DNA of 64,000 nt. Origin: Tretioscincus oriximinensis (taxonomy: Eukaryota > Chordata > Lepidosauria > Squamata > Gymnophthalmidae). The position numbers and the translations under genes are program-made. A model generated the notes under the pieces. The model worked only from the letters and a program-made list of their open reading frames with translations. It did not search any database and was not told where the DNA came from. Location: positions 1,023,969-1,087,968 of the forward strand of contig JAJVDF010000206.1 in NCBI GenBank assembly GCA_022410635.1. Direction: 5' to 3'. How positions within the stretch are numbered: the first letter of the stretch is position 1; every line of letters starts with the position of its first letter. Shown here in pieces: positions 25,401 through 33,692 of the stretch.

Positions 25401-27819
25401 TTATGCTTTTCCTCAGCATTTCAATCCAGGGTTTGTTCAGAGATAGTGTATGTTTTCTCAGTCAGAGATCATCCATCCCACATCTGCAGTTATTCATGCT
25501 TTTAAAGCTATCATCCACCACTACACCTGTATCTAGTAGTGTAGAAACAAACCTATATCCTTGCTCTCTCAGCTATTCATCCTGAGGCACTGGCAGGTTT
25601 AAAATACAAGTGACAGAACCTTCCAATCTCCCTAGTACTTTCTTGACTATACTCCATATGGGGCTTTTACTGTAAGCTGTCGGGTTTACTTGTCTGCCCA
25701 CATCACCCACCGCTATGCTTTGTCTAAGGGGTTGACAATCTAATCTAGAGCAAGGAATAAGCGAGGTAACAGTGCCTTCTTCCAAAAAGCTTATGGCCAT
25801 CCCCACTTTATTTTAATCGCCTAGCCTCTACAGGTACTCTACAGCTTGCATTGTGTCCCGTGTTCACATTGGAGGATTTAGGAAATTAAAATGAAACGGC
25901 ACTCTGTCATGCTAAGTGCTGTACTTCCTCTTATCACACCTTACTTCCTGTCTGATGCTCTCAAGAAGCCCATAAAATTTTAAGTTTTTCAAACCACCAC
26001 TCTAGAGTTTATAGCTGAAAGTGCTATTGCTTCTTTGGGAAATTCTATATGCTTTATTGGAAATACAAAGCAAAACAGGATAATTTGCCCAAATGTTAAA
26101 AATCTTAAATACAAAGCAAATAGTGGTGATGTATATATTGCAAGGCTAAGGCCACTGTGACAAGAGAATATATTTACAGATGGGCTTAAATTGATCTACA
26201 TCCTTGCTTTCCCTCTTATTCCATCCCCAATTTTCTTCTGAGTATAAGATGATCAGGTATTTATTGATACACATTTCATTTGCATTACATAGTTTATTTC
26301 TTTTAATACAACTGCTTAGCCCTTTTAAACTTCCTTTTGGCCCAGGTAGAAGAAATGCTTCCTGGATACTCCAAATACAACTATGTTTATTTAGCAAAGG
26401 TATGTTAAATTTTGAGTTACTTTTTCTCCCTGTCATGTGGTGCGGGAAGCCAGTTTCTATTTTCTAAACACATAATGTATTTTTAAAAAACATCTTCTTT
26501 CTCTCCCTTTCACCCACCCACCCCAATCACTCAGTGCTACAGAGACCTTAGCCAGATGAAAAACGCTCGGAAATTCTGTGAAACTGCACAGTCAATGCCA
26601 TCAGTCACTAAAGAAGTGAGTGCAAAGCTTGATTTATTTTGACTCTTTCTGTCAAAACAGCAACTATTTTCAGGGTAAAAATCAGTTAAACTAGTTATTC
26701 ATGTAAGAGGAACCAGAAACAATCACTGGTTCTTTTATGTGACACTTTCCTATTCACATAAATTATCTACTCCATTATTTTTATACTGTGGGTTTGTTTT
26801 TTCAAACATGGGTGCATTCATACACGTGAAATGCATTATGTATCAAATATGTATCACACATGTCACACAAAGTATAACACACATATACTAAAATAAGAGA
26901 AAGTTAAAGAGTGGATAAAAGAAACCTGTTTGGAAAAGTCATGTGTTGATAAAATTCTGCAGTACAAAAATTTGTACCACAAACTCACAAATCCTTGCAG
27001 TGAACAGGCATGTACACAACTTGTCATAAGAAGACATCTGATGAAATGGGACACAATGTAGAATCCAGTGCAACAGTTTGTCTTACACAGTGATCCACCT
27101 GGCCATTCTCAGTAAGGAGACAGCAAAACGTAACATTCGTACTTACCGTGAGTGTTTCTTCTTGAGGGTCTCAGATGAATCACCAGTGGATTAAGTCCTA
27201 GAATGCAATTGGAATTGCATTCTAGGACTTAATCTACTGGTGATTCAACTGAGACCCATGGAGAATTTTAATGCACTGTCAGTAAATGCTATTTAGAAAA
27301 AATCAGCCTGTCTCTTCTACCTGAANGCAGCACTTAGGCATCCATTCCAATAGTCATTGATGTACATTGCCTCCATGAATTTGCCTAACACTTTTATAAA
27401 GCTATCCACATACCTGGTTTTAAATGACCTGGAAATCATTTAAAAGCAAGTCAGAAATTCNAAGCTACAGGAATGCTGGGCTCACAACAAAATGTTTTCA
27501 GAAGTGGAAATTGAAGGATTGAAATCCTTAATTACAACCAATTAGAACTTGTAATGAATATATCAACGCAAAAGGAAATTGGAAAGAAAAAGCAAGGGAT
27601 GGAGTTACAATTTGTCCTGCTCTTATTATTAGGNGTTAGATGATGTATGTTTAATGTTTGATCATTGTAAGTGATCACTTGGTTCAGTGCAAAAGGGTAA
27701 TTTGTCAGATATAGGACTGTTTTGTGCCATTCTTTTATTCATTCCTTATTTCTTTTCGTTTTTAGGATAAAGAAGCTGATAAAGAGCTAGAAATTTTACT
27801 TCCATCTTTGCAGCTATGA
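3997..27819 (+). CDS. RMDN2: Regulator of microtubule dynamics protein 2 (spliced, 10 coding exons)
   Basis: Coding exons are 3997-4451, 9198-9393, 11660-11762, 12405-12465, 17230-17305, 17893-17970, 24783-24881, 26346-26399, 26535-26615 and 27766-27819. They sum to 1257 nt, one open frame of 418 residues plus stop; human RMDN2 is about 410. All introns have GT-AG ends and compatible phases. The protein has an N-terminal membrane anchor (residues about 9-27), a coiled coil (about 70-111, rich in LEEL and [13 protein letters not shown]), an acidic [12 protein letters not shown] linker shared with other RMDN proteins, and a TPR-like helical C-terminal half with [22 protein letters not shown] and NYVYLAKCY motifs. 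The family associates with microtubules and, for RMDN3, with organelle contacts; the exact role of RMDN2 is poorly known. The start was chosen because it opens the conserved anchor, although an in-frame upstream ATG at 3973 lies in the intron. Identification is by recognition of conserved motifs and the CYP1B1 neighbour. Confidence 0.93.
4452..9197 (+). other. RMDN2: RMDN2 intron 2
   Basis: AT-rich intron. A short stretch near 6200-6330 (around an ACCTCTGGAGGGAGGC core) resembles a very old LINE 3' region, but I would not name it firmly. Nothing else recognisable was found. Confidence 0.45.
9198..9393 (+). CDS. RMDN2: RMDN2 coding exon 3 (acidic linker)
   Basis: The acceptor is TGTATTTTAG and the donor AAG|GTATAA. 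It completes the split glycine codon and reads [17 protein letters not shown], the conserved YITA block after EAESEGG. A Glu/Lys-rich helix follows, containing [11 protein letters not shown], which corresponds to the start of the folded region in orthologues. It encodes residues 152-217 and ends in phase 0. Confidence 0.92.
9394..11659 (+). other. RMDN2: RMDN2 intron 3
   Basis: No recognisable repeat or gene was seen. Several ORFs of 60-130 codons exist but have no family-like motifs, and two are interrupted by N. Confidence 0.4.
11660..11762 (+). CDS. RMDN2: RMDN2 coding exon 4
   Basis: The acceptor is CACATGCAG and the donor GAAG|GTCAGC. It reads [21 protein letters not shown] then [13 protein letters not shown], matching the conserved WRFARAYGDMYEL helix pair of RMDN proteins. 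It encodes residues 218-252 and ends in phase 1. Confidence 0.92.
11763..12404 (+). other. RMDN2: RMDN2 intron 4
   Basis: A 642-base AT-rich intron with a TTTTTACAG acceptor. No repeat or regulatory element was recognised. Confidence 0.4.
12405..12465 (+). CDS. RMDN2: RMDN2 coding exon 5
   Basis: A 61-base exon reading [21 protein letters not shown], the equivalent of the GKTLSERAINRAP...HLW segment in mammals. The acceptor is TTTTTACAG and the donor CAATG|GTAAGC. It ends in phase 2, with the Trp codon split to the next exon. Confidence 0.9.
14537..15408 (-). mobile_element. CR1 LINE 3' end, split by a hAT MITE
   Basis: On the minus strand the frame reads [39 protein letters not shown] and LPEEVV-like residues, the C-terminus of the CR1 ORF2 protein, followed by the CR1 3' UTR. 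The same sequence occurs at 41467-42140 and 48110-48520. A 434-base element (14741-15174) interrupts the 3' UTR. Confidence 0.85.
14741..15174. mobile_element. Non-autonomous hAT-like element with 8-bp TSD
   Basis: The terminal inverted repeats are TAGGGTTGCCATA at the left and TATGGCAACCTTA at the right, one mismatch in 13. The flanks are ATCCTACT and ATCCTAGT, an 8-bp target-site duplication with one change. The empty site is preserved in the CR1 copy at 48.3 kb, which reads ATCCTAGT without an insert. No transposase frame is present. Eight-base duplications and this size suit the hAT superfamily. Confidence 0.85.
15420..15705 (+). repeat. Possible LINE 3' tail
   Basis: AT-rich sequence ending in AATAAAACATATTGAAAC after a GGGAGGGAGAGGGAGGG run. 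It resembles a LINE 3' UTR, perhaps L1, but there is no readable protein segment. Tentative. Confidence 0.3.
16297..16482. repeat. Fold-back MITE-like element
   Basis: The two ends are inverted copies: the left end runs from GGCCCTGTCTCCGCTGAGCC and the right end finishes GGCTCAGTGGGGACGTGGCC. The centre carries a second inverted pair around GGCAGGCCCC. Relatives occur at about 53035-53120, 54100-54170 and 54237-54395. No clear target duplication was seen for this copy. Confidence 0.65.
16640..16850. repeat. Fold-back repeat with TTATTCCAGAATA motif
   Basis: Inverted copies of GGGTATTCTGGAATAAAG and its complement, CTTTGTTCCAGAATACCC, flank a short loop. A further pair (TTCTGGAATAAAC with GCTTTATTCCAGAATA) follows. 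The same motif recurs near 46.93 kb and at 51235-51488. Confidence 0.55.
17230..17305 (+). CDS. RMDN2: RMDN2 coding exon 6
   Basis: The acceptor is CCTTTTCAG and the donor AAA|GTATGT. It completes the Trp codon and reads [20 protein letters not shown] then GYLFK, corresponding to LCGYVSEFEGLQNKINYGHLFK in mammals, part of the TPR-like array. It ends in phase 0. Confidence 0.92.
17306..17892 (+). other. RMDN2: RMDN2 intron 6
   Basis: A 587-base AT-rich intron ending in a long pyrimidine tract and AAAG. Nothing else recognised. Confidence 0.4.
17893..17970 (+). CDS. RMDN2: RMDN2 coding exon 7
   Basis: Reads [20 protein letters not shown] then GRWCYE, aligning with EHLDIAIKLLPEEPFLYYLKGRYCY in mammals, a canonical TPR-like helix pair. 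The donor is GAA|GTAAGT. It is phase 0 at both ends. Confidence 0.93.
18690..19545 (+). mobile_element. CR1 LINE 3' end
   Basis: Frames read [30 protein letters not shown] and [19 protein letters not shown], the C-terminal end of CR1 ORF2, with frameshifts between them. The 3' UTR ends in the TTATGTTCTTATG tail typical of this CR1 group. It is 5'-truncated and inactive. Confidence 0.85.
20255..20880 (-). mobile_element. CR1 LINE reverse-transcriptase fragment (old)
   Basis: The + strand text is a diverged match to the minus-strand CR1 at 63.18-63.54 kb, including the TTGTGTCATCAGCAGATTT core and the block encoding the KAFDKV-like residues. The frame is shattered. It represents the palm region of reverse transcriptase of an older copy. 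Confidence 0.75.
21822..22070. mobile_element. hAT MITE with perfect TIRs and 8-bp TSD
   Basis: A 249-base element bounded by perfect 15-base inverted repeats, TAGGCTGACCAGATG and CATCTGGTCAGCCTA. It is flanked by a perfect 8-base duplication, GATTTAAC (21814-21821 and 22071-22078). The interior holds a (TGG)n microsatellite (about 21855-21896), an A/T-run hairpin and a CACTCA-rich segment. It has no coding capacity. The termini resemble those of the element at 14741-15174. Confidence 0.92.
22563..22735 (-). mobile_element. L2 LINE 3' fragment
   Basis: Begins with (ATTT)n and then the TATACCCGAAGGTCTC block, and continues with the AAAGAGATGTGTCTTCAAG segment also seen at 61.2-61.35 kb. Short, 5'-truncated copy. 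Confidence 0.75.
24783..24881 (+). CDS. RMDN2: RMDN2 coding exon 8
   Basis: Reads [20 protein letters not shown] then [13 protein letters not shown], closely matching [33 protein letters not shown] in mammals. This is the most conserved exon of the gene. The donor is AAG|GTAGAA. Phase 0 at both ends. Confidence 0.95.
24882..26345 (+). other. RMDN2: RMDN2 intron 8
   Basis: AT-rich intron; no repeat, RNA gene or regulatory element recognised. Confidence 0.4.
26346..26399 (+). CDS. RMDN2: RMDN2 coding exon 9
   Basis: A 54-base exon reading [18 protein letters not shown], matching AEELCPGYSNPNYMYLAK. The acceptor is TTTTGGCCCAG and the donor AAG|GTATGT. Confidence 0.93.
26535..26615 (+). CDS. 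RMDN2: RMDN2 coding exon 10
   Basis: Reads [20 protein letters not shown] then MPSVTKE, matching CYTDLEENQNALKFCNLALLLPTVTKE in mammals. The acceptor is ATCACTCAG and the donor GAA|GTGAGT. The preceding intron is only 135 bases. Confidence 0.93.
26616..27765 (+). other. RMDN2: RMDN2 intron 10
   Basis: Contains the near-perfect 92-base palindrome at 27166-27257. The remainder has no recognisable element. Confidence 0.5.
27166..27257. repeat. 92-bp near-perfect palindrome (hairpin)
   Basis: Two 45-base arms, starting GGGTCTCAG and ending GAGACCC, are separated by a 2-base centre (GG). Only two positions mismatch. The arms are mutual reverse complements around CAATTGGAATTG. On either strand an RNA would fold into a single long hairpin. 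It lies in RMDN2 intron 10. Confidence 0.92.
27766..27819 (+). CDS. RMDN2: RMDN2 terminal coding exon 11
   Basis: Reads [17 protein letters not shown] and stops at TGA (27817-27819), the counterpart of the DKEAQKEMQKIMTSLKR C-terminus. The acceptor is TTCGTTTTTAG. Confidence 0.9.
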   Translation, partial: DKEADKELEILLPSLQL

Positions 27820-28604
27820 AGTATAGCCACAAACCCTTTGAATTAAGTTTCAATCATACTGTGAAAGGACTGAATACACAGTTCCACTTTTAGAAAATCT
27901 TCATGTAAATGCTTTTTTTAAAAAAATAATAATCAGAGCACTGTTTAAGAAAGCAGCTAAGCCTAAAGGATTCTGATGAAGATTTTCCACCAATTAATTG
28001 TAATTTTGGCACAACTAATTTTCTGTCAACCAATAGAACCACCTGTGATGTATCTGTTCTCAGTGGGGCCTCATTTTGTGGCAGACATTGGGATAGGAAG
28101 AATATGCAAAAACTCAGATACCCATTCACATGAAAAAATACTATAATTGTAAAATGTGGGGACAGATGGTGAATGGTAGGATAAGCATACTAGTCTTTTC
28201 CTTCATCTTGATCTTTAACATTCCTCACTCTTCTATACGATGCACCATATTTCATTGACTGTCAATGCAGACACATTTGATACATATCAAACAGTGGCTG
28301 ACTTCTTGAAAAATCTCCCTTCGCTATCAAAGTACCATTTGATGCAACTCAGCGAATTTTGATTTTTCACTCTAATTATTACTGCTTTAACAATGAAATT
28401 TTAAACCACCCCCAGGGTGGGGTTAAATTATCTAAGTCACAATGAGCCTCCGATTCTCAACAGATCTATATTGTGCCTTGATATAAATTCCTAATAAAGT
28501 AGGAGATTTGGAGGCATATATTCTATATTTAAAGGCTCCTATCAAAAGCACAAGTAAACAATAAATATCTGTTTTGTATTCAAGTGCTGTCAACCAGATT
28601 CTAT

Positions 28605-28880
28605 TTATTCTTATACCCTGCCTTATACCTAAAGTTCTCAGAGTGACCAACAATAAAAACAAAAATACAAANTTGATGAATTAAAACAGTATCTGAAAAT
28701 GAGAAGGGAAACAGCATTTCTTCAACCAAAGGCCAGGTTAAAGAGGTGTGTTTTCAAGGATCTTCTAAAAGAATAGTGATGGTGACTAATGCACCTCGAG
28801 GGAGCGACTACTTCGTAGTCTGTGCGGGGCAACTACTGAAAAAGCCCTGCCCCAGGTTCCCATGGCAGATTGAGAAAAAA
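28605..28880 (-). mobile_element. L2 LINE 3' fragment
   Basis: Carries TTCTTATACCCTGCC, the AAAGTTCTCAG block, the AGAGGTGTGTTTTCAAGGAT segment and the GCACCTCGAGGGAG block, each also present at 61.19-61.40 kb. Truncated and without an open frame. Confidence 0.75.
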
Positions 28881-29382
28881 ATCTGCTTTTTAAAACCTTT
28901 TAGATCATTTTTCTATTTTGCAGTATTTACTCTGGTATTGCACAACGCCACAATCATGTCATGCCCTTTATAGGATTAATTTATTCTTTAGGGGCTCACA
29001 ATATCACAGAACGATACCCCAAATACACATAGAATTCACAAGTTCTTTTTCAATTCATCTAATCTATTGTACTGATTTTGGAACATTTTTCCTGGGAGTC
29101 TCTCTGCATTGCTGCCAATGGGTATATGGGTAGCTGTTATATAATGATGAGCATTACTAGCTTGTCTGCACTGATCTGTCCATGGCCTTGAGTTCTATCA
29201 TGCAGATGTGAAAGGTAAGCTATTGTGGACTTACTCATTTATTCTTTTTTCTTTGAAAAACTGAAGGGAATTGAAGAATTGTTCTTCATAGCTATTATTT
29301 CAATCACTATATTTTGTACAATAAAGAATTTGTATACTAGATATGTATATGTTCTGTTGCTTAAATCATCTGAAATTAAAGT

Positions 29383-29388
29383 AATAAA
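29383..29388 (+). terminator. RMDN2: Candidate RMDN2 polyadenylation signal
   Basis: AATAAA followed by a GT-rich downstream element about 15-40 bases later. Alternatives are 28493-28498 and 29320-29325. Confidence 0.4.
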
Positions 29389-29403
29389 GAGTTACTTCAG
29401 GGA

Positions 29404-30579
29404 CTGTGTAGTGTAGTGGAATATTTTTGTGAATATGAGACAGAACCAATATATGAAAAGGAGACAAAGTGGCTTAGTTTGCTTGCTGGTCCAGTGTGTC
29501 TGTCAATGTTAGGGTGTACGGCTAACCTTCTAGGTTAGGGTGTAGCTGTTTTAACCCAACTTTGAACTGTTTGCAGTCTGGACGAAACAAAACTGAATCC
29601 CTACGATGAGAACTTCAAAAGCTGTAAAATGTTTTGTGTTTTATTGCAAAGCAAAGCACAGTCCAAAATAAACAAGCATCAGAATTCTCTTCCTGAGAAG
29701 GACAGACTTGCATTTCAAAAAGTACAGAATAAAAAAAATTGTTACAACATATACTGAGATCAGATAATCATCTTTAACCTTTTGCTGGTTCTCCATCAGG
29801 TATTACCAATCATCCAATTACATTTTTTGCAGCTTATCATACGGTAAGCCTTTACCCTCCCAATTAACAACAAATGACTTGGTTGCTAACTTTCAACCTT
29901 GGTTGTCACACAGTTGCATCCAACTGGCATTTCTTTGATGTAGGTTTAGTTCTCTACTCAATTATTCTCACAACAGCATTCTTGGAACTTAAAGCTCACT
30001 CTTGACTCTGACCTTGCTAATACAAACCTTAACAGTTTCTATCCATAAACCTTACAGTCAATATAGAGTTTTGCTTGGACTACCAAGGATGGGAGTTTCA
30101 TAGCATGTAAAACGATTAAATATCTTGACACGTGGCCCGGCATAGCATGAAGCCTCTAGGCAGCTAACGAGCTGGAAAAATAAAAAGTACTGCATATACT
30201 TGTGTATAAGTCTACTTTTTCAGCACATTTTTAATGCTGAAAAAAGCCCTCCTTGACTTATACTTGGGTGCACTGGAGATGTTCTCCAATATCTTCCACT
30301 TCCTTGGCGCTGCCTCGGCCTTCTCTGTCCTCACCTTTCCCCCCCAGCCACAGGTGGAAATATACTTCCCAGCATGCTCCAGTGTCTTCCTTCCTCAACC
30401 CTGTGCACTTGTACGTGGGCTACTACTTCTTCCTTTGCTGCCTCCCTCTGGATCAATGCCTGAGGTAATCTCGTATCTATCTGGCAAGGTGAGGGCGAGC
30501 CGGCATCCTTTATGTGTGCCTGATCATCCTGGGTTTGGGGCCCAAGAAGTGGATGCCAAGGGCCCCCCAGGAACGTACC
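29404..30579. other. Intergenic sequence after RMDN2
   Basis: 29.6-30.15 kb is unrecognised and could be an old retroelement. At about 30190-30265 there is a small inverted pair (GTGTATAAGTC and GACTTATAC) typical of a decayed MITE. 30270-30579 is C-rich and has a 203-codon open frame with no recognisable motif until it runs into the L1 fragment. Confidence 0.4.
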
Positions 30580-30840
30580 TACACAAGTGGTGGAAATGCC
30601 CCCAAATTATAAGTTTTTGGTCAATGGTAAGTGTGACTCTGATTGCAGTCTTGAATGTTAATATCCAACTTACCCCAGGCCTGGTTTTCCTCTTCCTTTT
30701 CAAAGAAGAACATAGTCACATAGGGAATCAAGAATTATTAAAATCTCTTCTCNTTGCAGCCAAAACCTTAATAGCACAGAACTGGAAGGGTGTTGATCTT
30801 TTGACCAAGGAGACTGAATGGCCAAAACTTGGACTTGGGT
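30580..30840 (+). mobile_element. L1 LINE ORF2 C-terminal fragment
   Basis: One frame reads HKWWKCPQIISFWSMV, then AAKTLIAQNWKGVD. These are the conserved WW-CP-FW and AKxLIAxxWK landmarks of the L1 ORF2 C-terminus. Decayed and 5'-truncated. Confidence 0.75.
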
Positions 30841-31031
30841 TTTGAGCAAGCCCATGTGCTCTCAAAGAGACAAAATGCTTGGGTTATCAGGTGAACGCTT
30901 TTTAGTATTTCTCAAAAAAAATATGCCCCCCTTACTTAAAGCTGCAAAACAAGATGCATCTCTGCTTCTGCGTTCATCTTATATACTGCTCAATCAAAGG
31001 GAACAGTTAAACAACAGAATATAACTCCAAG

Positions 31032-31760
31032 GCTGTGAACGCATTTGGGGTTTTAAAACGGAGTGGAAATCACTCCACTTTGAACCCAAGCACTCCGTTT
31101 TGAACCTCTACGATGAACGGAATAGCACCCACGCATCCAATGCGTGTTGCAGTTCCCATTTTATGGCATAGGAGGAAGGCGAGGCAGCTGCAGCTGTGGG
31201 CTGCTGAGGAGGCAGCGGTGCTGACAGAGCCGCCTCACCTATCTCCTTTGCCCCTTTCCACCCTCCCGAATGGCACCGCTGCCTCCTCAGCCGCCTGTCC
31301 AAAGCCATCTCCATACCCAGACTGCAGCTGGTGGTAGCGCAGACGAGATGGCAAAAGAGGAAGGCGGGGCAACTGCTGAGGTGGCGGTGATGACAGAGCT
31401 GCCTCGCTGCCTCCTTTGCCCCTTTCCATTTGCCGCAGCAGCAGAGCAAGGCGATCAGCCCAGCCTCCTCCTCAGCAGGAGAGGACCGTTTTGATTTAAG
31501 CGGTCCCCGAAATGCTCACACAACGTTCAAGTCGCACAGCACATTTTTTGATGCGCGTCAGATGGTAAATCTGCGTTGTCAATGTTCAAAACACGTCAAT
31601 GACAAAGGGACATCGGCAACGCAGATTTACCACCTGACACGCAGCAAAAAAAAGATGCTGTGCGACTTGATCGTTGCATGAGCACTTCGGGGACTGTTTA
31701 AATTACAACGGTCTTCTCTCACTTCNCACTAGGGCGCTCGTTAAGGCCAAGTGCAGTCAT
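31032..31760. mobile_element. Non-autonomous element nested in the Tc1 copy
   Basis: Edges are inferred from the interrupted Tc1 sequence. Flanks ACTCCAAG (31024-31031) and AACCCAAG (31761-31768) agree at 6 of 8 positions, consistent with an aged hAT-size duplication. The two ends form an imperfect inverted repeat (13 of 18 over 31031-31048 and 31747-31764). The left part is GC-rich with a duplicated segment containing CTCCTTTGCCCCTTTCCA. The right part is a large palindrome. It has no coding potential. Confidence 0.7.
31478..31720. repeat. About 240-bp imperfect palindrome
   Basis: The left arm runs from GAGGACCG through GTCCCCGAA, AAGTCGCACAGCA and GGTAAATCTGCGTTG. The right arm mirrors it with CAACGCAGATTTACC, TGCTGTGCGACTT, TTCGGGGAC and CGGTC. 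The spacer is about 25 bases around 31591-31617. It is the right half of the element nested in the Tc1 transposon. Confidence 0.85.
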
Positions 31761-32011
31761 AACCCAAGTAAATCAAACTTCTGTGAAATCAAACTGTCCA
31801 ATTAGGAAACAACACTGCTTGACAATCAATTTGACATGTTGTTGTGCAAATGGAATAGACAACAGGTGGAAATTATTGGCAATTATCAAGACACACTCAA
31901 TAAAGGAGTAGTTCTGCAGTTGGGGACTGCAGACCACATCTCGGTACCAATGCTTTCTGGATGATGGTTTGGTGACTTGAATGTTGGTTGTGCTTTCACA
32001 TTTTTGATAGC

Positions 32012-33019
32012 ATGAGATGGACTCTGCAACCCACACAAGTGGCTCAGATAGTGCAGCTCATCCAGGATGGCACATCAATGCGAGCTGTGTCAAGGTTTGC
32101 TGTGTCTGTCAGAGTAGTGTCCAGAGGCTGGAGGCGCTACCAGGAGACAGGCCAGTACACTAGATGTGGAAGGGGCCGTAGGAGGGCAACAACCCAGCAG
32201 CAGGGNTGCAGCCTTTGTGCAAGGAGGAACGAAAGGAGCACTGCCAGAGCCCTGCAAAATGACCTCCAGCAGGCCACAAATGGACATGTGCACAAACTAT
32301 GAAACTGATTCCATGAGGATAATATGAGGGCCCGACGTCCACAGATGGGGGTTGTGCTCATAGCCCAACATTGTGCAGGACGCTTGGCATTTGCCACAGA
32401 ACACCAGGACTGGCAACTTCACCAATGGTGCCCTGTATTCTTCACAGATGAAAGCAGGTTCACACTGAGCACATGTGACAGACATGACAGAATCTGGAGA
32501 CGCCAGGGAGAGCGATCTGCTGCCTGCAACATCCTTCAGCATGACCGGTTTGGCAGTGAGTCAGTGATGGTGTGGGGTGGCATTTCTTTGGAGGGCCGCA
32601 CAGCCCTCCATGTGCTNACCAGAGGTAGCCTGACTGTCATTAGGTACTGAGATAAGATCCTCAGACCCCTTGTGAGACCATATGCTGGTATAGTTGGCCC
32701 TGGGTTCCTCCTAATGCAGGGCAATGCAAGACCTCATGTGGCTGGAGTGTGTCAGCAGTTCCTGCAAGATGAAGGCATTGAAGCTATGGACTGGCACGTC
32801 CGTTCCCCAGACCTGAATCGGATTGAGCACATCTGGGACATCATGTCTCGCTCCATCCATCAACATCATGTTGCACCACNGACGGTCCAGGAGTTGGCAG
32901 ATGCTTTAGTCCAGGTCTGGGAGGAGATCCCTCAGGAGACCACCCGCAACCTCATCAGGAGCATGCCCAGGTGTTGTAGGGAGGTCATACAGGCACATGG
33001 AGGCCACACACAATACTGA
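32012..33019 (+). pseudogene. Tc1-like transposase, inactivated
   Basis: The frame starts [20 protein letters not shown], a Tc1 paired-like helix-turn-helix domain. The DDE domain follows with FFTDESRF (first Asp at 32457), the second-Asp block MQGNARPH and the Glu block DLNRIEHIWD (Glu at 32825). The Asp-to-Glu spacing equals 34 residues, as in Tc1. The second catalytic Asp is replaced by Gly (codon 32720-32722), TGA stops occur at about 32302 and at 32648-32650, and there are frameshifts and Ns. No active protein can be made. Confidence 0.92.
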
Positions 33020-33279
33020 GCCTCATTTTGACTTGTTTAACTTGTTTACATCAAGGTTGGATCAGCCTGTAGTGTGTTTTTCCACTTTACTTTTGTGTGT
33101 GACTCCAAATCCAGGCCCCCANTGGTTAATGAATTTGATTTCTATTGATGATTTTTGTGCGTTTTTGTTGTCAGCACATTCAATTTTGTACAGAACAAAG
33201 TATTCAATGAGAATATTTCATTCATTTAGATCTAGGATGTGTTATTTGAGTGTTCCCATTATTTGTTTGAGCAGTGTAC

Positions 33280-33325
33280 TTGGGGATGGGTGGGGTATAA
33301 GTATAAATAAATAAATATATGGCCA
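33280..33325 (+). repeat. L2-like 3' tail remnant
   Basis: GGGTGGGGTATAAG followed by (TAAA)n matches the 3' terminus of the L2 elements here. It directly abuts the Tc1 right flank. Confidence 0.5.
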
Positions 33326-33467
33326 CGTTTTGTATTATGTTCTTATGTTCTTATATTTGGAAAACCTCAAACTGGTTCTCCTACCTCCCTTAGTTTGCTG
33401 ATTTTACGGAGTGAATATTATAGCAACAGTTTCCTCTAGCTCTCGTATTGGATCTTTCTCTGAAATA

Positions 33468-33690
33468 CAGGGTGCTTCAAAAAAGTGTATACACACTGTG
33501 AACTTCCATAGAAAATTTATTTACTGTTCTACTGTTCTACAAAGTTAAATTTCAGGAAATTAGAAAGCTTAAAGTCCAATGTAAATAAAACGTAATAACA
33601 AATGTTACTACTGTTCAAATTAGCCTCGTAGAGCGGGAAATCCTGGAATTTAAAGTTCGAAGTGTGTATACATTTTTGTTAAGCACCCTG
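33468..33690. mobile_element. Mariner-type MITE with TA target duplication
   Basis: A 223-base element. The left end reads CAGGGTGCTTCAAAAAAGTG and the right end, reversed, CAGGGTGCTTAACAAAAATG. Both continue TATACACACT, giving about 30-base inverted repeats. TA lies on both sides (33466-33467 and 33691-33692). No transposase remains. Confidence 0.9.
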
Positions 33691-33692
33691 TA

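Larger units (their letters stand above)
27820..29403 (+). other. RMDN2: Probable RMDN2 3' UTR
   Basis: After the stop codon the first AATAAA is at 28493-28498; further ones are at 29320-29325 and 29383-29388. The last is followed within 15-40 bases by a GT-rich tract (GACTGTGTAGTGTAGTGG), the usual cleavage context, so I favour an end near 29.4 kb. The UTR would then include the L2 fragment at 28605-28880. The true end is uncertain. Confidence 0.45.
30984..33276 (+). mobile_element. Tc1-like transposon, full length but dead, carrying a nested insertion
   Basis: The left end is TACTGCTCAATCAAAGGGAAC and the right end reads, reversed, CACTGCTCAAACAAATAATG. Both are flanked by TA (30982-30983 and 33277-33278), the Tc1/mariner duplication. 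A decayed transposase occupies 32012-33019. Between the left terminal repeat and the gene, 31032-31760 is a foreign insert; removing it rejoins ATAACTCCAAG to TAAATCAAAC. The coding part resembles a Tc1 group I know from fishes, which is recollection and not a search result. Confidence 0.9.

Noticed and set aside
27166..27257. Hairpin as a microRNA gene
   Set aside because: The 45-bp stem with a 2-base loop is too perfect and has no terminal loop suited to Drosha/Dicer processing. Palindromic repeat is the simpler reading.
30234..30580. Open frame of 203 codons as a retrogene
   Set aside because: The first 115 residues show no family motif and the last part is L1. The opening segment is a decayed MITE, so the frame is composite.
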